NCBI RefSeq assembly: GCF_014641595.1
Contig: NZ_BMIA01000004.1
Location: forward strand, 496,001-560,000
DNA from: Dyadobacter endophyticus
GTDB lineage: Bacteria; Bacteroidota; Bacteroidia; Cytophagales; Spirosomataceae
Direction: 5' to 3'
DNA: 64,000 bases
This document shows, piece after piece, positions 43,682 through 52,303 of this stretch. The position numbers and the translations under genes were made by a program. Below the pieces are notes generated by a model. It saw only the letters and a list, made by a program, of their open reading frames with translations. It did not search any database and was not told the DNA's origin. The first letter of the stretch is position 1; the number at the start of each line of letters is the position of its first letter.

Positions 43682-45688
43682 ATGGCTAAGTCAACCGGAA
43701 AGAAAAAAACAAACGCAACCATTGATCCTGCCGAGGATGCCGGCACCCCTGTGGCGGCCCAGCCGGTGAATGCGGTGGAAACCATTAGCCGTTTTACAGA
43801 CTTCGACATACACTTGTTCCGTCAGGGCAAGCACTACAAGCTTTATGAAAAGCTGGGTTCGCACGTGATGGAAGTCAATGGAGTGGTAGGAACGTATTTC
43901 GCCGTGTGGGCTCCCAATGCGACCTATCTGTCGGTGATCGGGAATTTTAATGGCTGGAACCACGGTGCCCACGCATTGGCACCCCGCTGGGACAGCTCCG
44001 GGATCTGGGAAGGTTGGGTGCCAAACATTGGGGTGGGAGAGGTTTATAAGTACTACATTATTTCCCAAAACGGGCAGCACCTCGAAAAGTCGGACCCGTT
44101 TGCACTCTGGTGCGAGGTAGCGCCGCGCACGGCATCCATCGTATGGGATACCTGGTATGAGTGGAATGATGCGGATTGGATGAAAATACGGAAGGAGAAA
44201 AACAAGCTGAATGCGCCGATCTCGGTGTACGAAGTACATTTGGGTTCCTGGCAACGCGATCCTTCCGATCCTGAGCGACATCTTACCTACAAGGAAATCG
44301 CCGAAAGCCTGGTACCTTATGTGAAGGAAATGGGTTTCACGCATGTGGAACTGATGCCGATTATGGAACATCCGTACGCGCCGTCGTGGGGGTACCAGAT
44401 CACCGGCTACTTTTCGTGTTCATCGCGTATGGGTACGCCGCAGGAACTGATGTACCTCATCGACCAGCTGCACCAGGCGGGCATTGGCGTGTATATGGAC
44501 TGGGTCCCTTCACATTTTCCTGGTGATGCTCATGGCCTGTTCCGCTTCGACGGTACCTCGCTTTACGAGCATGAAGATCCGCGGAAGGGTTACCATCCCG
44601 ATTGGAAGAGCTATATTTTCAATTATGGAAGAAATGAAGTAAGATCGTTTCTGATCAGCAACGCTATTTTTTGGCTCGACCGTTATCACACGGACGGCTT
44701 GCGCGTGGATGCGGTGGCGTCGATGCTATACCTCGATTATTCGCGTAAACACGGCGAATGGATACCGAATGAATTCGGCGGCCGCGAGAACCTGGAAGCG
44801 ATCTCTTTGCTGCGGGAAATGAATGTGGCTGTTTATACCGAATTTCCGGACGTTCAGACCATCGCCGAAGAGTCGACGGCATTCCCGGGCGTTTCGCGCC
44901 CTGTTTTTGTAGGTGGGTTGGGCTTTGGCATGAAATGGATGATGGGCTGGATGAACGATACGCTGAAGTATTTCGAAAAAGACTCCGCGTTCCGCAAATG
45001 GCATCAGGACCAGCTTACTTTCAGTCTCGTATATGCATTTTCCGAAAACTTCATGCTTCCGTTCTCGCACGACGAGGTCGTTTACGGGAAAAAGTCGCTC
45101 ATTAATAAAATGCCGGGCGACGAATGGCAGAAATCTGCGAACCTGCGACTGATGTTCACGTACATGTTCACGCACCCGGGCACGAAGCTCATGTTCATGG
45201 GCGGAGAATTCGGCCAGACTTCGGAATGGAACTTCCAGCAGAGTCTCGACTGGCACTTGCTGGAACAACCGGCTCACAAAGGCATCCGTGAATGCGTGAT
45301 CGCGCTGAACAAACTGTACAAGGAAGAAGCGGCATTGTTCGATTTCTCTTTTTCCCACGACGGTTTCGAATGGATCGATACACAGGACCGGGAGAATTCC
45401 GTGCTCGTTTACGCGCGCAAATCGATCGATCCGGCCCGCAACCTCATTATCGCCCTTAACCTGACGCCCGTTCCCCGAAAAAGCTACCGGGTCGGAGTTA
45501 TCTCGGAAGGAAGCTGGCAGGAGATATTCAACTCGGATGCGGCGCAATTTGGTGGCAGCGGAATCATCAATTATGATGCTGTAACGGCCGAGAACCACCA
45601 GTGGCACGGGAAAGCGCATTCGCTGATGCTCGATCTGCCTCCGTTGGGTGCTGTCGTTCTCAAAAAAGTGGTTGCTAAACGAAAATGA
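43682..45688 (+). CDS. glgB: 1,4-alpha-glucan branching enzyme
   Basis: 668 residues; introduces alpha-1,6 branches into glycogen. Order: Lys/Thr-rich tail (1-35), CBM48 (TYFAVWAPNATYLSVIGNFN), GH13 barrel with nucleophile Asp343 in LRVDAVASM, acid/base Glu396 in TIAEESTAFPG and transition-state Asp464 in SHDEVVYGKKSL, then the C-terminal beta-sandwich. The N1 domain common in proteobacterial GlgB is absent, as in many short forms. Cytoplasmic. No other glg gene is next to it. A terminator follows 69 bases after the stop. Confidence 0.96.
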   Translation: MAKSTGKKKTNATIDPAEDAGTPVAAQPVNAVETISRFTDFDIHLFRQGKHYKLYEKLGSHVMEVNGVVGTYFAVWAPNATYLSVIGNFNGWNHGAHALAPRWDSSGIWEGWVPNIGVGEVYKYYIISQNGQHLEKSDPFALWCEVAPRTASIVWDTWYEWNDADWMKIRKEKNKLNAPISVYEVHLGSWQRDPSDPERHLTYKEIAESLVPYVKEMGFTHVELMPIMEHPYAPSWGYQITGYFSCSSRMGTPQELMYLIDQLHQAGIGVYMDWVPSHFPGDAHGLFRFDGTSLYEHEDPRKGYHPDWKSYIFNYGRNEVRSFLISNAIFWLDRYHTDGLRVDAVASMLYLDYSRKHGEWIPNEFGGRENLEAISLLREMNVAVYTEFPDVQTIAEESTAFPGVSRPVFVGGLGFGMKWMMGWMNDTLKYFEKDSAFRKWHQDQLTFSLVYAFSENFMLPFSHDEVVYGKKSLINKMPGDEWQKSANLRLMFTYMFTHPGTKLMFMGGEFGQTSEWNFQQSLDWHLLEQPAHKGIRECVIALNKLYKEEAALFDFSFSHDGFEWIDTQDRENSVLVYARKSIDPARNLIIALNLTPVPRKSYRVGVISEGSWQEIFNSDAAQFGGSGIINYDAVTAENHQWHGKAHSLMLDLPPLGAVVLKKVVAKRK

Positions 45689-45757
45689 TTGTAAACAGAG
45701 GCAACGGTGAAGCAACGAAAGCGTGTCTACCGTTTACTTAATTCATAGACGATCTTG

Positions 45758-45790
45758 AGGCAGAGGCTGGGGTCTCTGCCTTATTTTTTT
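45758..45790 (+). terminator. Intrinsic terminator after glgB
   Basis: AGGCAGAG (45758-45765) pairs with CTCTGCCT (45774-45781), loop of 8, then TATTTTTTT. Its T run abuts the -7 box of the next gene. Confidence 0.85.
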
Positions 45791-45797
45791 ACCTTTG
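45790..45797 (+). promoter_or_regulatory. -7 promoter box of the outer-membrane-type gene
   Basis: TACCTTTG matches TANNTTTG, 23 bases before ATG 45821. It directly overlaps the last T of the glgB terminator tail. No clear -33 TTTG is seen. Confidence 0.45.
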
Positions 45798-45820
45798 CCG
45801 ATCAAAACATCACGAATCAG

Positions 45821-46501
45821 ATGAAGCGCATTCGATTAATAGTACTTTTTGTTTTTTTAGTTTCAGTACAAGCTTTTTCTCAGGATTTGTCCCGCGTTAC
45901 TTCCGGTATCGACCTTGGTCTGGGCTATCAGGACAAAGTTTGGGTGCCATCCGCCACCTATCACCAGGAGCTGAGTCTCACCAACTTTCCGTGGTTCAGA
46001 GTAGGCTGGGGCGTACGTACCTGGGGTTATTATGCAGGGCGTACCGACATGCTTCCGAAGACCAGCGCCCTCAATGCCGATACACTTAAATTTGGAAAAC
46101 TCTCCGCGAATGGTGTCAGCTTCCTGGTTGGAGCCAATGTCAGGCTATGGAAATTCGATATCGGGGCTAACACCGACCTTTTTGGCCTTGCATTCGGTCT
46201 GAAACGTAATGCGTTGTACGCAGGCGGCAAACTTTACGGAGAAGGCGGTGCGCATTACAACGCCTATCTGAAAAGTGCTCCTGCCACGCTGAATGCGCTG
46301 CCTCTTTTTATGGACAAACAAAACGGGCAATCCGAAGCCTACGTCCGGTTTTGGATCACCGATCAAATCGGCCTGAAAGTCGCCTACGTGCACGGCCGCG
46401 TAACATATGCTGCGCCTGAAAAGCTAATCAACGGCCAGACGCGGTATTCGACAACCTACGGTGTTCCCTATATAGCATTATCCTTCCCGTTGTATAATTG
46501 A
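45821..46501 (+). CDS. Putative outer-membrane beta-barrel protein
   Basis: 226 residues from ATG 45821 with a signal peptide (LIVLFVFLVSVQAFSQ). The mature part alternates polar and aromatic residues in strand-like runs (FRVGWGVRTWGYYAG, VSFLVGANVRLWKFDIG, LKVAYVHGRVTYAA) and ends with an amphipathic strand (VPYIALSFPLYN) closing on an aromatic-like terminus, as barrels do. No family name recognised. It is followed 20 bases later by a NUDIX gene on the same strand, so they may be co-transcribed. Confidence 0.7.
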   Translation: MKRIRLIVLFVFLVSVQAFSQDLSRVTSGIDLGLGYQDKVWVPSATYHQELSLTNFPWFRVGWGVRTWGYYAGRTDMLPKTSALNADTLKFGKLSANGVSFLVGANVRLWKFDIGANTDLFGLAFGLKRNALYAGGKLYGEGGAHYNAYLKSAPATLNALPLFMDKQNGQSEAYVRFWITDQIGLKVAYVHGRVTYAAPEKLINGQTRYSTTYGVPYIALSFPLYN

Positions 46502-46521
46502 TTTAACCGACACACTAGCTC

Positions 46522-47193
46522 ATGGCAGAGAATCTGACGGATTCGCACAAATTTAATCTTTGGAAAAACCGGCTGGTTTCGAACGGTTTGGATATCCATC
46601 GTGTAGATGAACTTTACACCCGCCGTAATGGTCATGGCGAAGTACTGTTTTCGCTCCTGTACACGGATGCTACCACGCCGGAAGGCAATAAAATACCGCC
46701 GATCTGCTTTCTGAAAGGCGAGGTGGTAAGCGTGCTTGTTTGCTTTATTGATGTTGTTACAAGAGAAAAATACTTGCTTCTGGTGCAGCAACGCCGCATT
46801 TGCGACGGCTCCATGACCTACGAACACCCCGCCGGCATGCTTGACAGCGAAAGCGACGCCGCGTCCGTAGCTGCACGCGAAGTCTTCGAAGAAACCGGCA
46901 TTGCCGTCGACAAATCGCAATTGATCAGTGTCAACAGCGAGCCTTTTTACCCGTCCACCGGCACCAGTGACGAGGCAATGTACATGTTCTACTGTGAACT
47001 GGAACTTACCTCGGAGGCAATCCAATCGTACCACAATACCGTGCAGGGCCTGCTCTCCGACCACGAATACATCAAGACCTTCGTGGTTCCATTCGAAGAG
47101 GGGCACAAACTCATTACGAATGTGAACGGGGTGTTGCTGGATTATCTTTATCTGAAAAGCGTGGGCGACTGGGAGTTGCTAAAAAAGTTATGA
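46522..47193 (+). CDS. NUDIX hydrolase
   Basis: 223 residues. The NUDIX box fits GX5EX7REUXEEXGU: GMLDSESDAASV then AAREVFEETGIAV, at about residues 113-135. N-terminal 70 residues form an extension (LVSNGLDIHRVDELY and VLFSLLYTDATTPEG), and the GDP-mannose/ADP-ribose pyrophosphatase-like pocket block EPFYPSTGTSDEAMYMFY follows the box. Probably hydrolyses a nucleoside diphosphate sugar; substrate unproven. Cytoplasmic. Confidence 0.88.
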   Translation: MAENLTDSHKFNLWKNRLVSNGLDIHRVDELYTRRNGHGEVLFSLLYTDATTPEGNKIPPICFLKGEVVSVLVCFIDVVTREKYLLLVQQRRICDGSMTYEHPAGMLDSESDAASVAAREVFEETGIAVDKSQLISVNSEPFYPSTGTSDEAMYMFYCELELTSEAIQSYHNTVQGLLSDHEYIKTFVVPFEEGHKLITNVNGVLLDYLYLKSVGDWELLKKL

Positions 47194-47229
47194 TTTCCGG
47201 TCAGAAATCTGAAAACAAATCGGGCGTGA

Positions 47230-47262
47230 TTTGCTCAAAATTCAAAATACGAGCTATATTTG
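47230..47262 (+). promoter_or_regulatory. Promoter of tRNA-Arg
   Basis: TTTG (47230-47233) and TATATTTG (47255-47262), 21 bases apart: a textbook Bacteroidota promoter, 28 bases before the tRNA. Confidence 0.75.
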
Positions 47263-47290
47263 CACCCCATTAGAGACGAAAGTCCACTAC

Positions 47291-47362
47291 GCTCCCGTAG
47301 TTCAATGGATAGAATAATGGTTTCCGGTACCATCGATAGGGGTTCGAATCCCTTCGGGAGCA
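47291..47362 (+). tRNA. tRNA-Arg (anticodon CCG)
   Basis: Full cloverleaf. Acceptor GCTCCCG/CGGGAGC with discriminator A at 47362; D stem GTTC/GAAT with loop AATGGATA; anticodon stem ATGGT/ACCAT with loop TTCCGGT, so the anticodon is CCG (47324-47326), reading CGG; T stem AGGGG/CCCTT with loop TTCGAAT. The terminal CCA is not encoded. Its 3' end is the likely attachment site of a decayed integrative element. Confidence 0.97.
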
Positions 47363-47386
47363 CTATATAATACAACAAAATTCAGC

Positions 47387-47425
47387 AAAACCCTGCAAAT
47401 CAGCCATTTGCAGGGTTTTCTTTTT
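47387..47425 (+). terminator. Terminator after tRNA-Arg
   Basis: Perfect 14-bp stem AAAACCCTGCAAAT (47387-47400) with 47406-47419, loop CAGCC, then CTTTTT. Confidence 0.9.
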
Positions 47426-47464
47426 GTGCGTATATAGTAAAAACGTGCAAATTTTCTTAATATT

Positions 47465-47524
47465 CTGGTGAGCAAATCGAGAGCAAACCGCCTTTTTTAG
47501 GCAAGTTTTCAAAGTGCTCACCAG
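47465..47524. repeat. Arm-type repeat cluster beside tRNA-Arg (possible attL arm sites)
   Basis: CTGGTGAGCA (47465-47474) and TGCTCACCAG (47515-47524) are perfect inverted repeats; between them GTGAGCAAAtC is followed by the related GAGAGCAAAcC. The repeated GTGAGCA-type word next to a tRNA and an integrase relic looks like integrase arm-binding sites. Confidence 0.5.
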
Positions 47525-47623
47525 GTCGCCTGCAAGTTATTCATTATCAACCTGTTCGACAGATAAACATCTTGATTTTTTCGAAGCTTTAAACCTATTT
47601 CGTTCACAAAAAAATGGTTTACT

Positions 47624-47842
47624 ATGCTAGTTAAAACATTCACATTGTTATTCTATCTAAAACGAAGAGCCAATTATTCGAGCGGTGAATTACCCATCTA
47701 TATGCAACAACGCGACGTCAAGGCGTGGGTCGTCAATACTAGAACGCAGGTTACGGTAGGATGTGCAGACGGAGATTGTTCCTTCCGCAGGAATTCAGGT
47801 AAAGAAAAGTCCAGCTTTAAGCGGACACATGCTGTACATTAA
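47624..47842 (+). pseudogene. Decayed integrase N-terminal fragment
   Basis: 72 codons. The start MLVKTFTLLFYLKRRANYSS then GELPIYMQ is the arm-binding beginning of Bacteroidota tyrosine recombinases, which typically read FYLK then PIYxRITVDG. After PIYM the similarity is lost and a stop arrives; the catalytic domain (Arg...His-x-x-Arg...Tyr) is absent. It lies 261 bases after tRNA-Arg, where such integrases sit. I infer an inactivated integrative element. Confidence 0.6.
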
Positions 47843-47954
47843 CGGACGTTTTTTTTTGAAATGTGGACTCGTAATGTATTGTTAATCAGCGCTCTTTGTG
47901 CTTGGCATGTATTTCATTGGTCGTTAACTGGCTTACAAACTAAACGCGACGTCC

Positions 47955-49334
47955 ATGAAATTTCTACCAAACTTCCTGCTGTTCATGTGCATTGCCTTTT
48001 GGGCAAGCGCACAATCATCCCCAGAAGATAAGCAGCTTAGGCAAACGCTGGATCACTTGTTGGCTGCAAAGTTTAAACCCAACGGCATTGGATGTGCAAT
48101 GTTGGTGTCCAAAAAAGGGCAGGTTATTTACAAAAAAGCATTTGGCATGGCTGACCTGGAACTGAATGTGCCCATGACGACAGCCCACGTGTTTCGCATT
48201 GCGTCGCTGACCAAACAATTTACCGCCGTGGCCATTTTACAATTGGCCGAAAAAGGGCTTCTTGATCTGAACGATGACATCAAAAAGTATATTCCCGATT
48301 ACCCCACAAATGGCCAGACAGTTACAGTTGCAAATCTGCTGTCGCATACCTCCGGAATTAAAAACTATACGGAGATTCAAAACCCTGATGTGGACCTGGG
48401 TAAAAAGGACAATAAACCGGCTGATATCATAGCGATTTTCAAAAATCAACCATTCGATTTTCCTCCCGGCACAGGATATCACTATAGCAACTCGGGATAC
48501 ATTTTACTTGGTTTTATAATTGAAAAAATAAGCGGAAATTCTTACGCTGAATACCTTACGGAAAATGTTTTCAAACCTCTTGGAATGGACCACGCATTTT
48601 TCGACTACCCCTCAACAATCGTAAAAAACAGGGTAAAAGGCTATTCCGGAATGTCCGATACGGCTATAAACAATGCTGATTACCTGAATGCGTCAGCAGC
48701 TTATTCGGCCGGTGCTCTGATGATGACGGTGGATGATCTTTTTAAATGGCAAAAGGGATTGACTGAAAACAAAATATTGAAACCTGAAACTTTCAAACAG
48801 GCAGTTACACCTTTTACATTAAGCAATGGCGAAAAAACAAATTACGGTTTTGGCTTTGGATTACAGCCGCTTGCGGGTGGTCCGACATGGCAGCATAGCG
48901 GAAGTATCAACGGTTTTTCATCTTTTGAGATATACCTGCCGACCGAAGATGTGTATGTAACCATGCTGAGCAATGGGTCTAACAAGAACACTATGACCCC
49001 CTCGCTTTTAGCCGCCAGCCTGGCCGCCCAAAAGGCAAATGTGAAGGACACAGCGATCAGCGACCATAAAATGGGCCAATATGTTGGTCAGTATGGTTTC
49101 CCCGAAGATGGCCCTCCGGCAAAAATTGAAATTTATAAAAAGGATGGCAAACTATACTTTAAAGACAGCAGGATGTCTGATGCGTGGCAGATGCATTTCA
49201 CTTCTCCTGATCAGTTTATTTGTTACGAAGTATTTCCGAACAAGCATGTATTCACCAAAGACACCTCCGGAAAAGTGGACGGCTTTGAGATACAAATTGA
49301 GGATATGCGCGCTATGATCAGGAAAATCCGATAA
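47955..49334 (+). CDS. Exported serine hydrolase, class C beta-lactamase-like
   Basis: 459 residues with a signal peptide (LLFMCIAFWASAQ). Penicillin-binding fold: nucleophile motif SLTK with Ser84-Lys87, YSN at 177-179, and a late HSGSINGFSSF block in the KTG position. C-terminal 90 residues (MGQYVGQYGFPEDG onward) form the extra lipocalin-like domain common to the CubicO/EstB type. Likely an esterase or D-aminopeptidase-like hydrolase in the periplasm; beta-lactam hydrolysis cannot be claimed. First intact gene of the AT-richer region beyond tRNA-Arg. Confidence 0.9.
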   Translation: MKFLPNFLLFMCIAFWASAQSSPEDKQLRQTLDHLLAAKFKPNGIGCAMLVSKKGQVIYKKAFGMADLELNVPMTTAHVFRIASLTKQFTAVAILQLAEKGLLDLNDDIKKYIPDYPTNGQTVTVANLLSHTSGIKNYTEIQNPDVDLGKKDNKPADIIAIFKNQPFDFPPGTGYHYSNSGYILLGFIIEKISGNSYAEYLTENVFKPLGMDHAFFDYPSTIVKNRVKGYSGMSDTAINNADYLNASAAYSAGALMMTVDDLFKWQKGLTENKILKPETFKQAVTPFTLSNGEKTNYGFGFGLQPLAGGPTWQHSGSINGFSSFEIYLPTEDVYVTMLSNGSNKNTMTPSLLAASLAAQKANVKDTAISDHKMGQYVGQYGFPEDGPPAKIEIYKKDGKLYFKDSRMSDAWQMHFTSPDQFICYEVFPNKHVFTKDTSGKVDGFEIQIEDMRAMIRKIR

Positions 49335-49342
49335 CTTACCTA

Positions 49343-49675
49343 TCAGGCAGATTTCAATTTTCCACAGATTCCGCCCGCCTCATTGAATTGAAGGAAATTT
49401 CTCAAAATCGTAAATTGACCAGTCGGGTTCTGTATTTTTAAAACTGAGAAGGAAATCCTTTCTTCGGCACTCATCCCTGAAAACTGGTTGGCTAGGGCTA
49501 AACGCTGGTCTTGGAAATTGGGCACGAGCATTTCCGCTAGGTCTTGATATTTGTGTAGGCGATTATGGTTATCCATCCACTCAACGGATAAAATACGAAC
49601 CGCAGCGGCGGCCGCTTCTTCAAGCGATTCAAACAAATAGGCATTTAACACGTCTTCTAGATAGGTCTTGCCTAA
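49343..49675 (-). pseudogene. IS3-family transposase C-terminal relic
   Basis: Read on the minus strand from 49675, TYLEDVLNAYLFESLEEA followed by EWMDNHNRLHKY strongly resembles the C-terminal end of IS3 orfB transposases (REDVLDAYLFxSLxEV, then a W-x-x-x-YN block). The DDE core is missing and an in-frame stop lies just upstream at 49676-49678. Beyond about residue 60 the frame no longer resembles a transposase. No terminal inverted repeats were identified. Treated as a fragment, not a working gene. Confidence 0.6.
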
Positions 49676-49778
49676 TTATTTTCAGCCAGAAACTCTGGCG
49701 GCCGCGCGGTTCGTTGTCAATATGCGCACCCGGAACATTTTTGAGTGCTTTCACTGCATTATCAGTGAGATTTTTTCA

Positions 49779-51422
49779 TTAATCCTTCGCAGCCATAGCA
49801 TCCATCAGAACGTATCGACCTTTGTGCTTTTCAGTCTCCAGGCGGCTGTTGACATCGAGGTACATGTAGTGCGCATCACCGTCGCCTTTCACAGGTAACC
49901 ATTCCGGTAAACCTTTGCCATTAGGGTTTGCTGTTTTAACAAAATTGGCAAAATACTCCTGCATCGTTGCTGACACTTTATGGTCTTCAGGCGTCCAGGC
50001 GTACACTTTATTCAGCGAGAGGTTGCCCATAGCATATTCAATTTCGGCCGAATGCACTGCTCCTTTGGGTAATGGGGCTTTCGCAACAGGCTCTGTGGTT
50101 TTGGAAACTCCACCGGCAAGGTTCGCAGACACATTTCCCATTTCAGCATTCATTGCGGGGCGTGGACGACCGTACAAGTAGCGGTAAACGGGCTTTCCAC
50201 CACCGGTTTTACTTTGAATGTCAATCCATTTCCAAGTACCGAAACCAATGAAGCGGTCGCCTGCCAGGTCAGTTGCGACTTGCTCGACCTCTGCATCAGA
50301 GGCAGCTGAATATTCTTTTAGAACTTTATCCGCCTCTGCTCCGTACAGCTTCTGGACTGCCTTCGTATAATTATCAAGCGTCGGCGTTTCCTTGCCCAAA
50401 ATCATACGGTAATTCATTTCCTCAGAATTCCATCCAGCCAACAACGGTACCTGTGATTGTTTCCCTGCCTTGAATATTTTCAAAGGCGCCTCAGGGAAGA
50501 AATAGCCATCAATCGCGGAAAGAAACCTGGAAACACCCGCGTTAGCCGTCGCTTTTAGCAACTCCTCAGCAGATATCGCACGCATTTCCGCCAATGTTTT
50601 TTTGCCTACCTGTTCATTGAATTTGGCGCCTGCCTGCTCGGCTTGCGCCAGAGGGACCGGAGGAAGTGTGCCCAAAACGGACCCGCTTTCACCAATAGCA
50701 GCAGAGAACAAATCCATGGAAAGCGGTGAAGCCATTAAGGCGCTCACTGAAAGCGATCCAGCCGACTCTCCCGCAATGGTAACCCTGTTAGGATCGCCTC
50801 CGAAGGCTGCAATATTTTGCTTAACCCACGCAAGTGCTGCCGCCTGATCCAGATACCCGTAGTTACCCGAGGCGTGGTGTGGAGATTCTTTCGTAAGATC
50901 CTCTGAGGCATAAAAACCGAACACGCCCAGACGATAGTTTACAGTCAGGCTCACGATACCTTTTGTAGCCATACTTTCGCCATCATAACGTCCCTCAGAA
51001 CCGTCTCCGGCCACAAAACCGCCTCCATAGAAATAGACAAGTACCGGAAGTTTCTCGCTGGCAGACTTTGCTGGCGTCCACACATTCAGGTACAGACAAT
51101 CTTCACTCATGCCGTTGGAACGAAAACCCATGTCCCCAAAAACAGGATTTTGCATCGCGCGGGGACCGAACTTATCGGTTTTCCGAATGCCATTCCAGTT
51201 TTTAACTGGTTGTGGTTCACGCCAGCGGAATTCGCCGACCGGGGGAGCGGCAAAAGGAATTCCCTTATATGCCCTGACCCCTGAGGTTTCGACAACACCT
51301 TCGACAGTTCCGTTCGCTGTTTTGGCCTGGGGAGCCAAATTCGTTTTTTTAGACTGCGCCGTCGCCACATGCATCATTTGCAGAGCGAGCAGCATGGTAA
51401 TAAAGATTGTTTTCATTTTCAA
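49779..51422 (-). CDS. Exported type B carboxylesterase
   Basis: 547 residues with a signal peptide (IFITMLLALQMMHVATAQ). Carboxylesterase/lipase blocks: VLVYFYGGGFVAGDGSEG (oxyanion hole), EDCLYLNVWTP, TIAGESAGSLSVSALM with nucleophile Ser220; a Glu and His complete the triad farther on (the His probably in AEIEYAMG-adjacent GAVHSAE). Hydrolyses carboxylic esters in the envelope; substrate unknown. Divergent from an NrtR-like regulator whose start lies 135 bases away, with a candidate operator between them. Confidence 0.92.
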   Translation of the reverse strand: MKMKTIFITMLLALQMMHVATAQSKKTNLAPQAKTANGTVEGVVETSGVRAYKGIPFAAPPVGEFRWREPQPVKNWNGIRKTDKFGPRAMQNPVFGDMGFRSNGMSEDCLYLNVWTPAKSASEKLPVLVYFYGGGFVAGDGSEGRYDGESMATKGIVSLTVNYRLGVFGFYASEDLTKESPHHASGNYGYLDQAAALAWVKQNIAAFGGDPNRVTIAGESAGSLSVSALMASPLSMDLFSAAIGESGSVLGTLPPVPLAQAEQAGAKFNEQVGKKTLAEMRAISAEELLKATANAGVSRFLSAIDGYFFPEAPLKIFKAGKQSQVPLLAGWNSEEMNYRMILGKETPTLDNYTKAVQKLYGAEADKVLKEYSAASDAEVEQVATDLAGDRFIGFGTWKWIDIQSKTGGGKPVYRYLYGRPRPAMNAEMGNVSANLAGGVSKTTEPVAKAPLPKGAVHSAEIEYAMGNLSLNKVYAWTPEDHKVSATMQEYFANFVKTANPNGKGLPEWLPVKGDGDAHYMYLDVNSRLETEKHKGRYVLMDAMAAKD

Positions 51423-51471
51423 TTAATATAGAAGTCCATAATAGCAGGAAAGACAATCTGACGAATAAATC

Positions 51472-51496
51472 CCATATTGTCTCATTATGGAACAAT
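51472..51496. promoter_or_regulatory. Overlapping inverted repeats between the esterase and NrtR-like genes
   Basis: CCATA (51472-51476) with TATGG (51486-51490), and ATTGT (51476-51480) with ACAAT (51492-51496). They lie in the shared divergent region and are a candidate operator for the NrtR-like protein. Confidence 0.35.
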
Positions 51497-51509
51497 AATA
51501 GAAAATTAC

Positions 51510-51538
51510 TTTGACAATCTTTCTTTTTTCTAACTTGT
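51510..51538 (+). promoter_or_regulatory. Candidate promoter of the NrtR-like gene
   Basis: TTTG (51510-51513) and TAACTTGT (51531-51538), one mismatch to TANNTTTG, spaced 17 bases and ending 18 bases before ATG 51557. Confidence 0.45.
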
Positions 51539-51556
51539 GCATTGAATTTTAATATA

Positions 51557-52303
51557 ATGAGTGAGAAATTGACCCCATTAGAGCAAAATCCAGAAGGAAT
51601 TGGTTACCTGCCCGGACTGGCCATGGACTTCGTGATTTTTGGTTTTGATCAATACCAGCTAAAAATCCTGCTGCTGGAATATCGCAATACCAACCTGTTT
51701 GCATTACCCGGCGGGTTTGTGAGAGAGAATGAGAATATGAATGATGCGGCCCGGCGCGTGCTCAGTGAGCGTACCGGACTTTCGGATATTTACCTTGACC
51801 AATTTTACACGTTTGGAGATTTGGCCCGCTATGATCAGGCGCCGCTTCGCACGATCATGCAGGCCAAAGGATTGAATCCGACCGACGATCACTGGCTTCT
51901 CCGACGTTTTGTTTCCGTGGGTTATTATGCGCTGATTGATTTTCGAAAGGCAGCCCCTACACCGGACCCGCTTTCGGATAATTGCATTTGGTATACGCTG
52001 GAAAATCTACCGGAGCTCATGCTGGACCATAAAGCAATTGCGCAAAAGGCTTTGGAGACGTTAAGAGCGGATCTTGACCGGAAGCTAGGTGGCTACGACA
52101 GCTGGGCGGCCCCATTGTTGCCCAAAGCTTTCACGATGGGAGAACTTCAAAAATTATATGAGACGATTCTTGGACAGCAGCTGCGCCGGTCGAGTTTTCA
52201 GCGCAAGATGCTTAGTCTTGATATCTTGGAAAGACTTGAAAAACAATATAGTGGCGGCGCCCATAAAGCCCCGTATTTATATCAGTTTATCATGGATAAA
52301 TAA
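51557..52303 (+). CDS. NrtR-like transcriptional regulator (degenerate NUDIX plus winged helix)
   Basis: 248 residues from ATG 51557. N-terminal NUDIX-fold sensor: FGFDQYQLKILLLEYR, then GGFVRENENMNDAARRVLSE then RTGL, in which the catalytic REUXEE pattern is broken (RR and ER), so ligand sensing rather than hydrolysis is inferred. C-terminal winged helix (AFTMGELQKLYETILGQQLR then RSSFQRKMLSLDIL) binds DNA. In Bacteroidota such proteins control sugar or NAD metabolism genes. The divergent carboxylesterase is the obvious local target. No nad or sugar-utilisation genes lie beside it. Confidence 0.85.
   Translation: MSEKLTPLEQNPEGIGYLPGLAMDFVIFGFDQYQLKILLLEYRNTNLFALPGGFVRENENMNDAARRVLSERTGLSDIYLDQFYTFGDLARYDQAPLRTIMQAKGLNPTDDHWLLRRFVSVGYYALIDFRKAAPTPDPLSDNCIWYTLENLPELMLDHKAIAQKALETLRADLDRKLGGYDSWAAPLLPKAFTMGELQKLYETILGQQLRRSSFQRKMLSLDILERLEKQYSGGAHKAPYLYQFIMDK

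Noticed and set aside
44726..45715. 329-codon open frame on the minus strand
   Set aside because: Antisense to glgB, whose catalytic motifs are clear; composition is shadow-like (His/Arg/Phe-rich) with no family pattern.
47955..49334. Beta-lactam resistance gene
   Set aside because: The fold motifs (SLTK, YSN) are shared with esterases and peptidases, and the C-terminal extra domain favours the CubicO-type group; resistance cannot be claimed.
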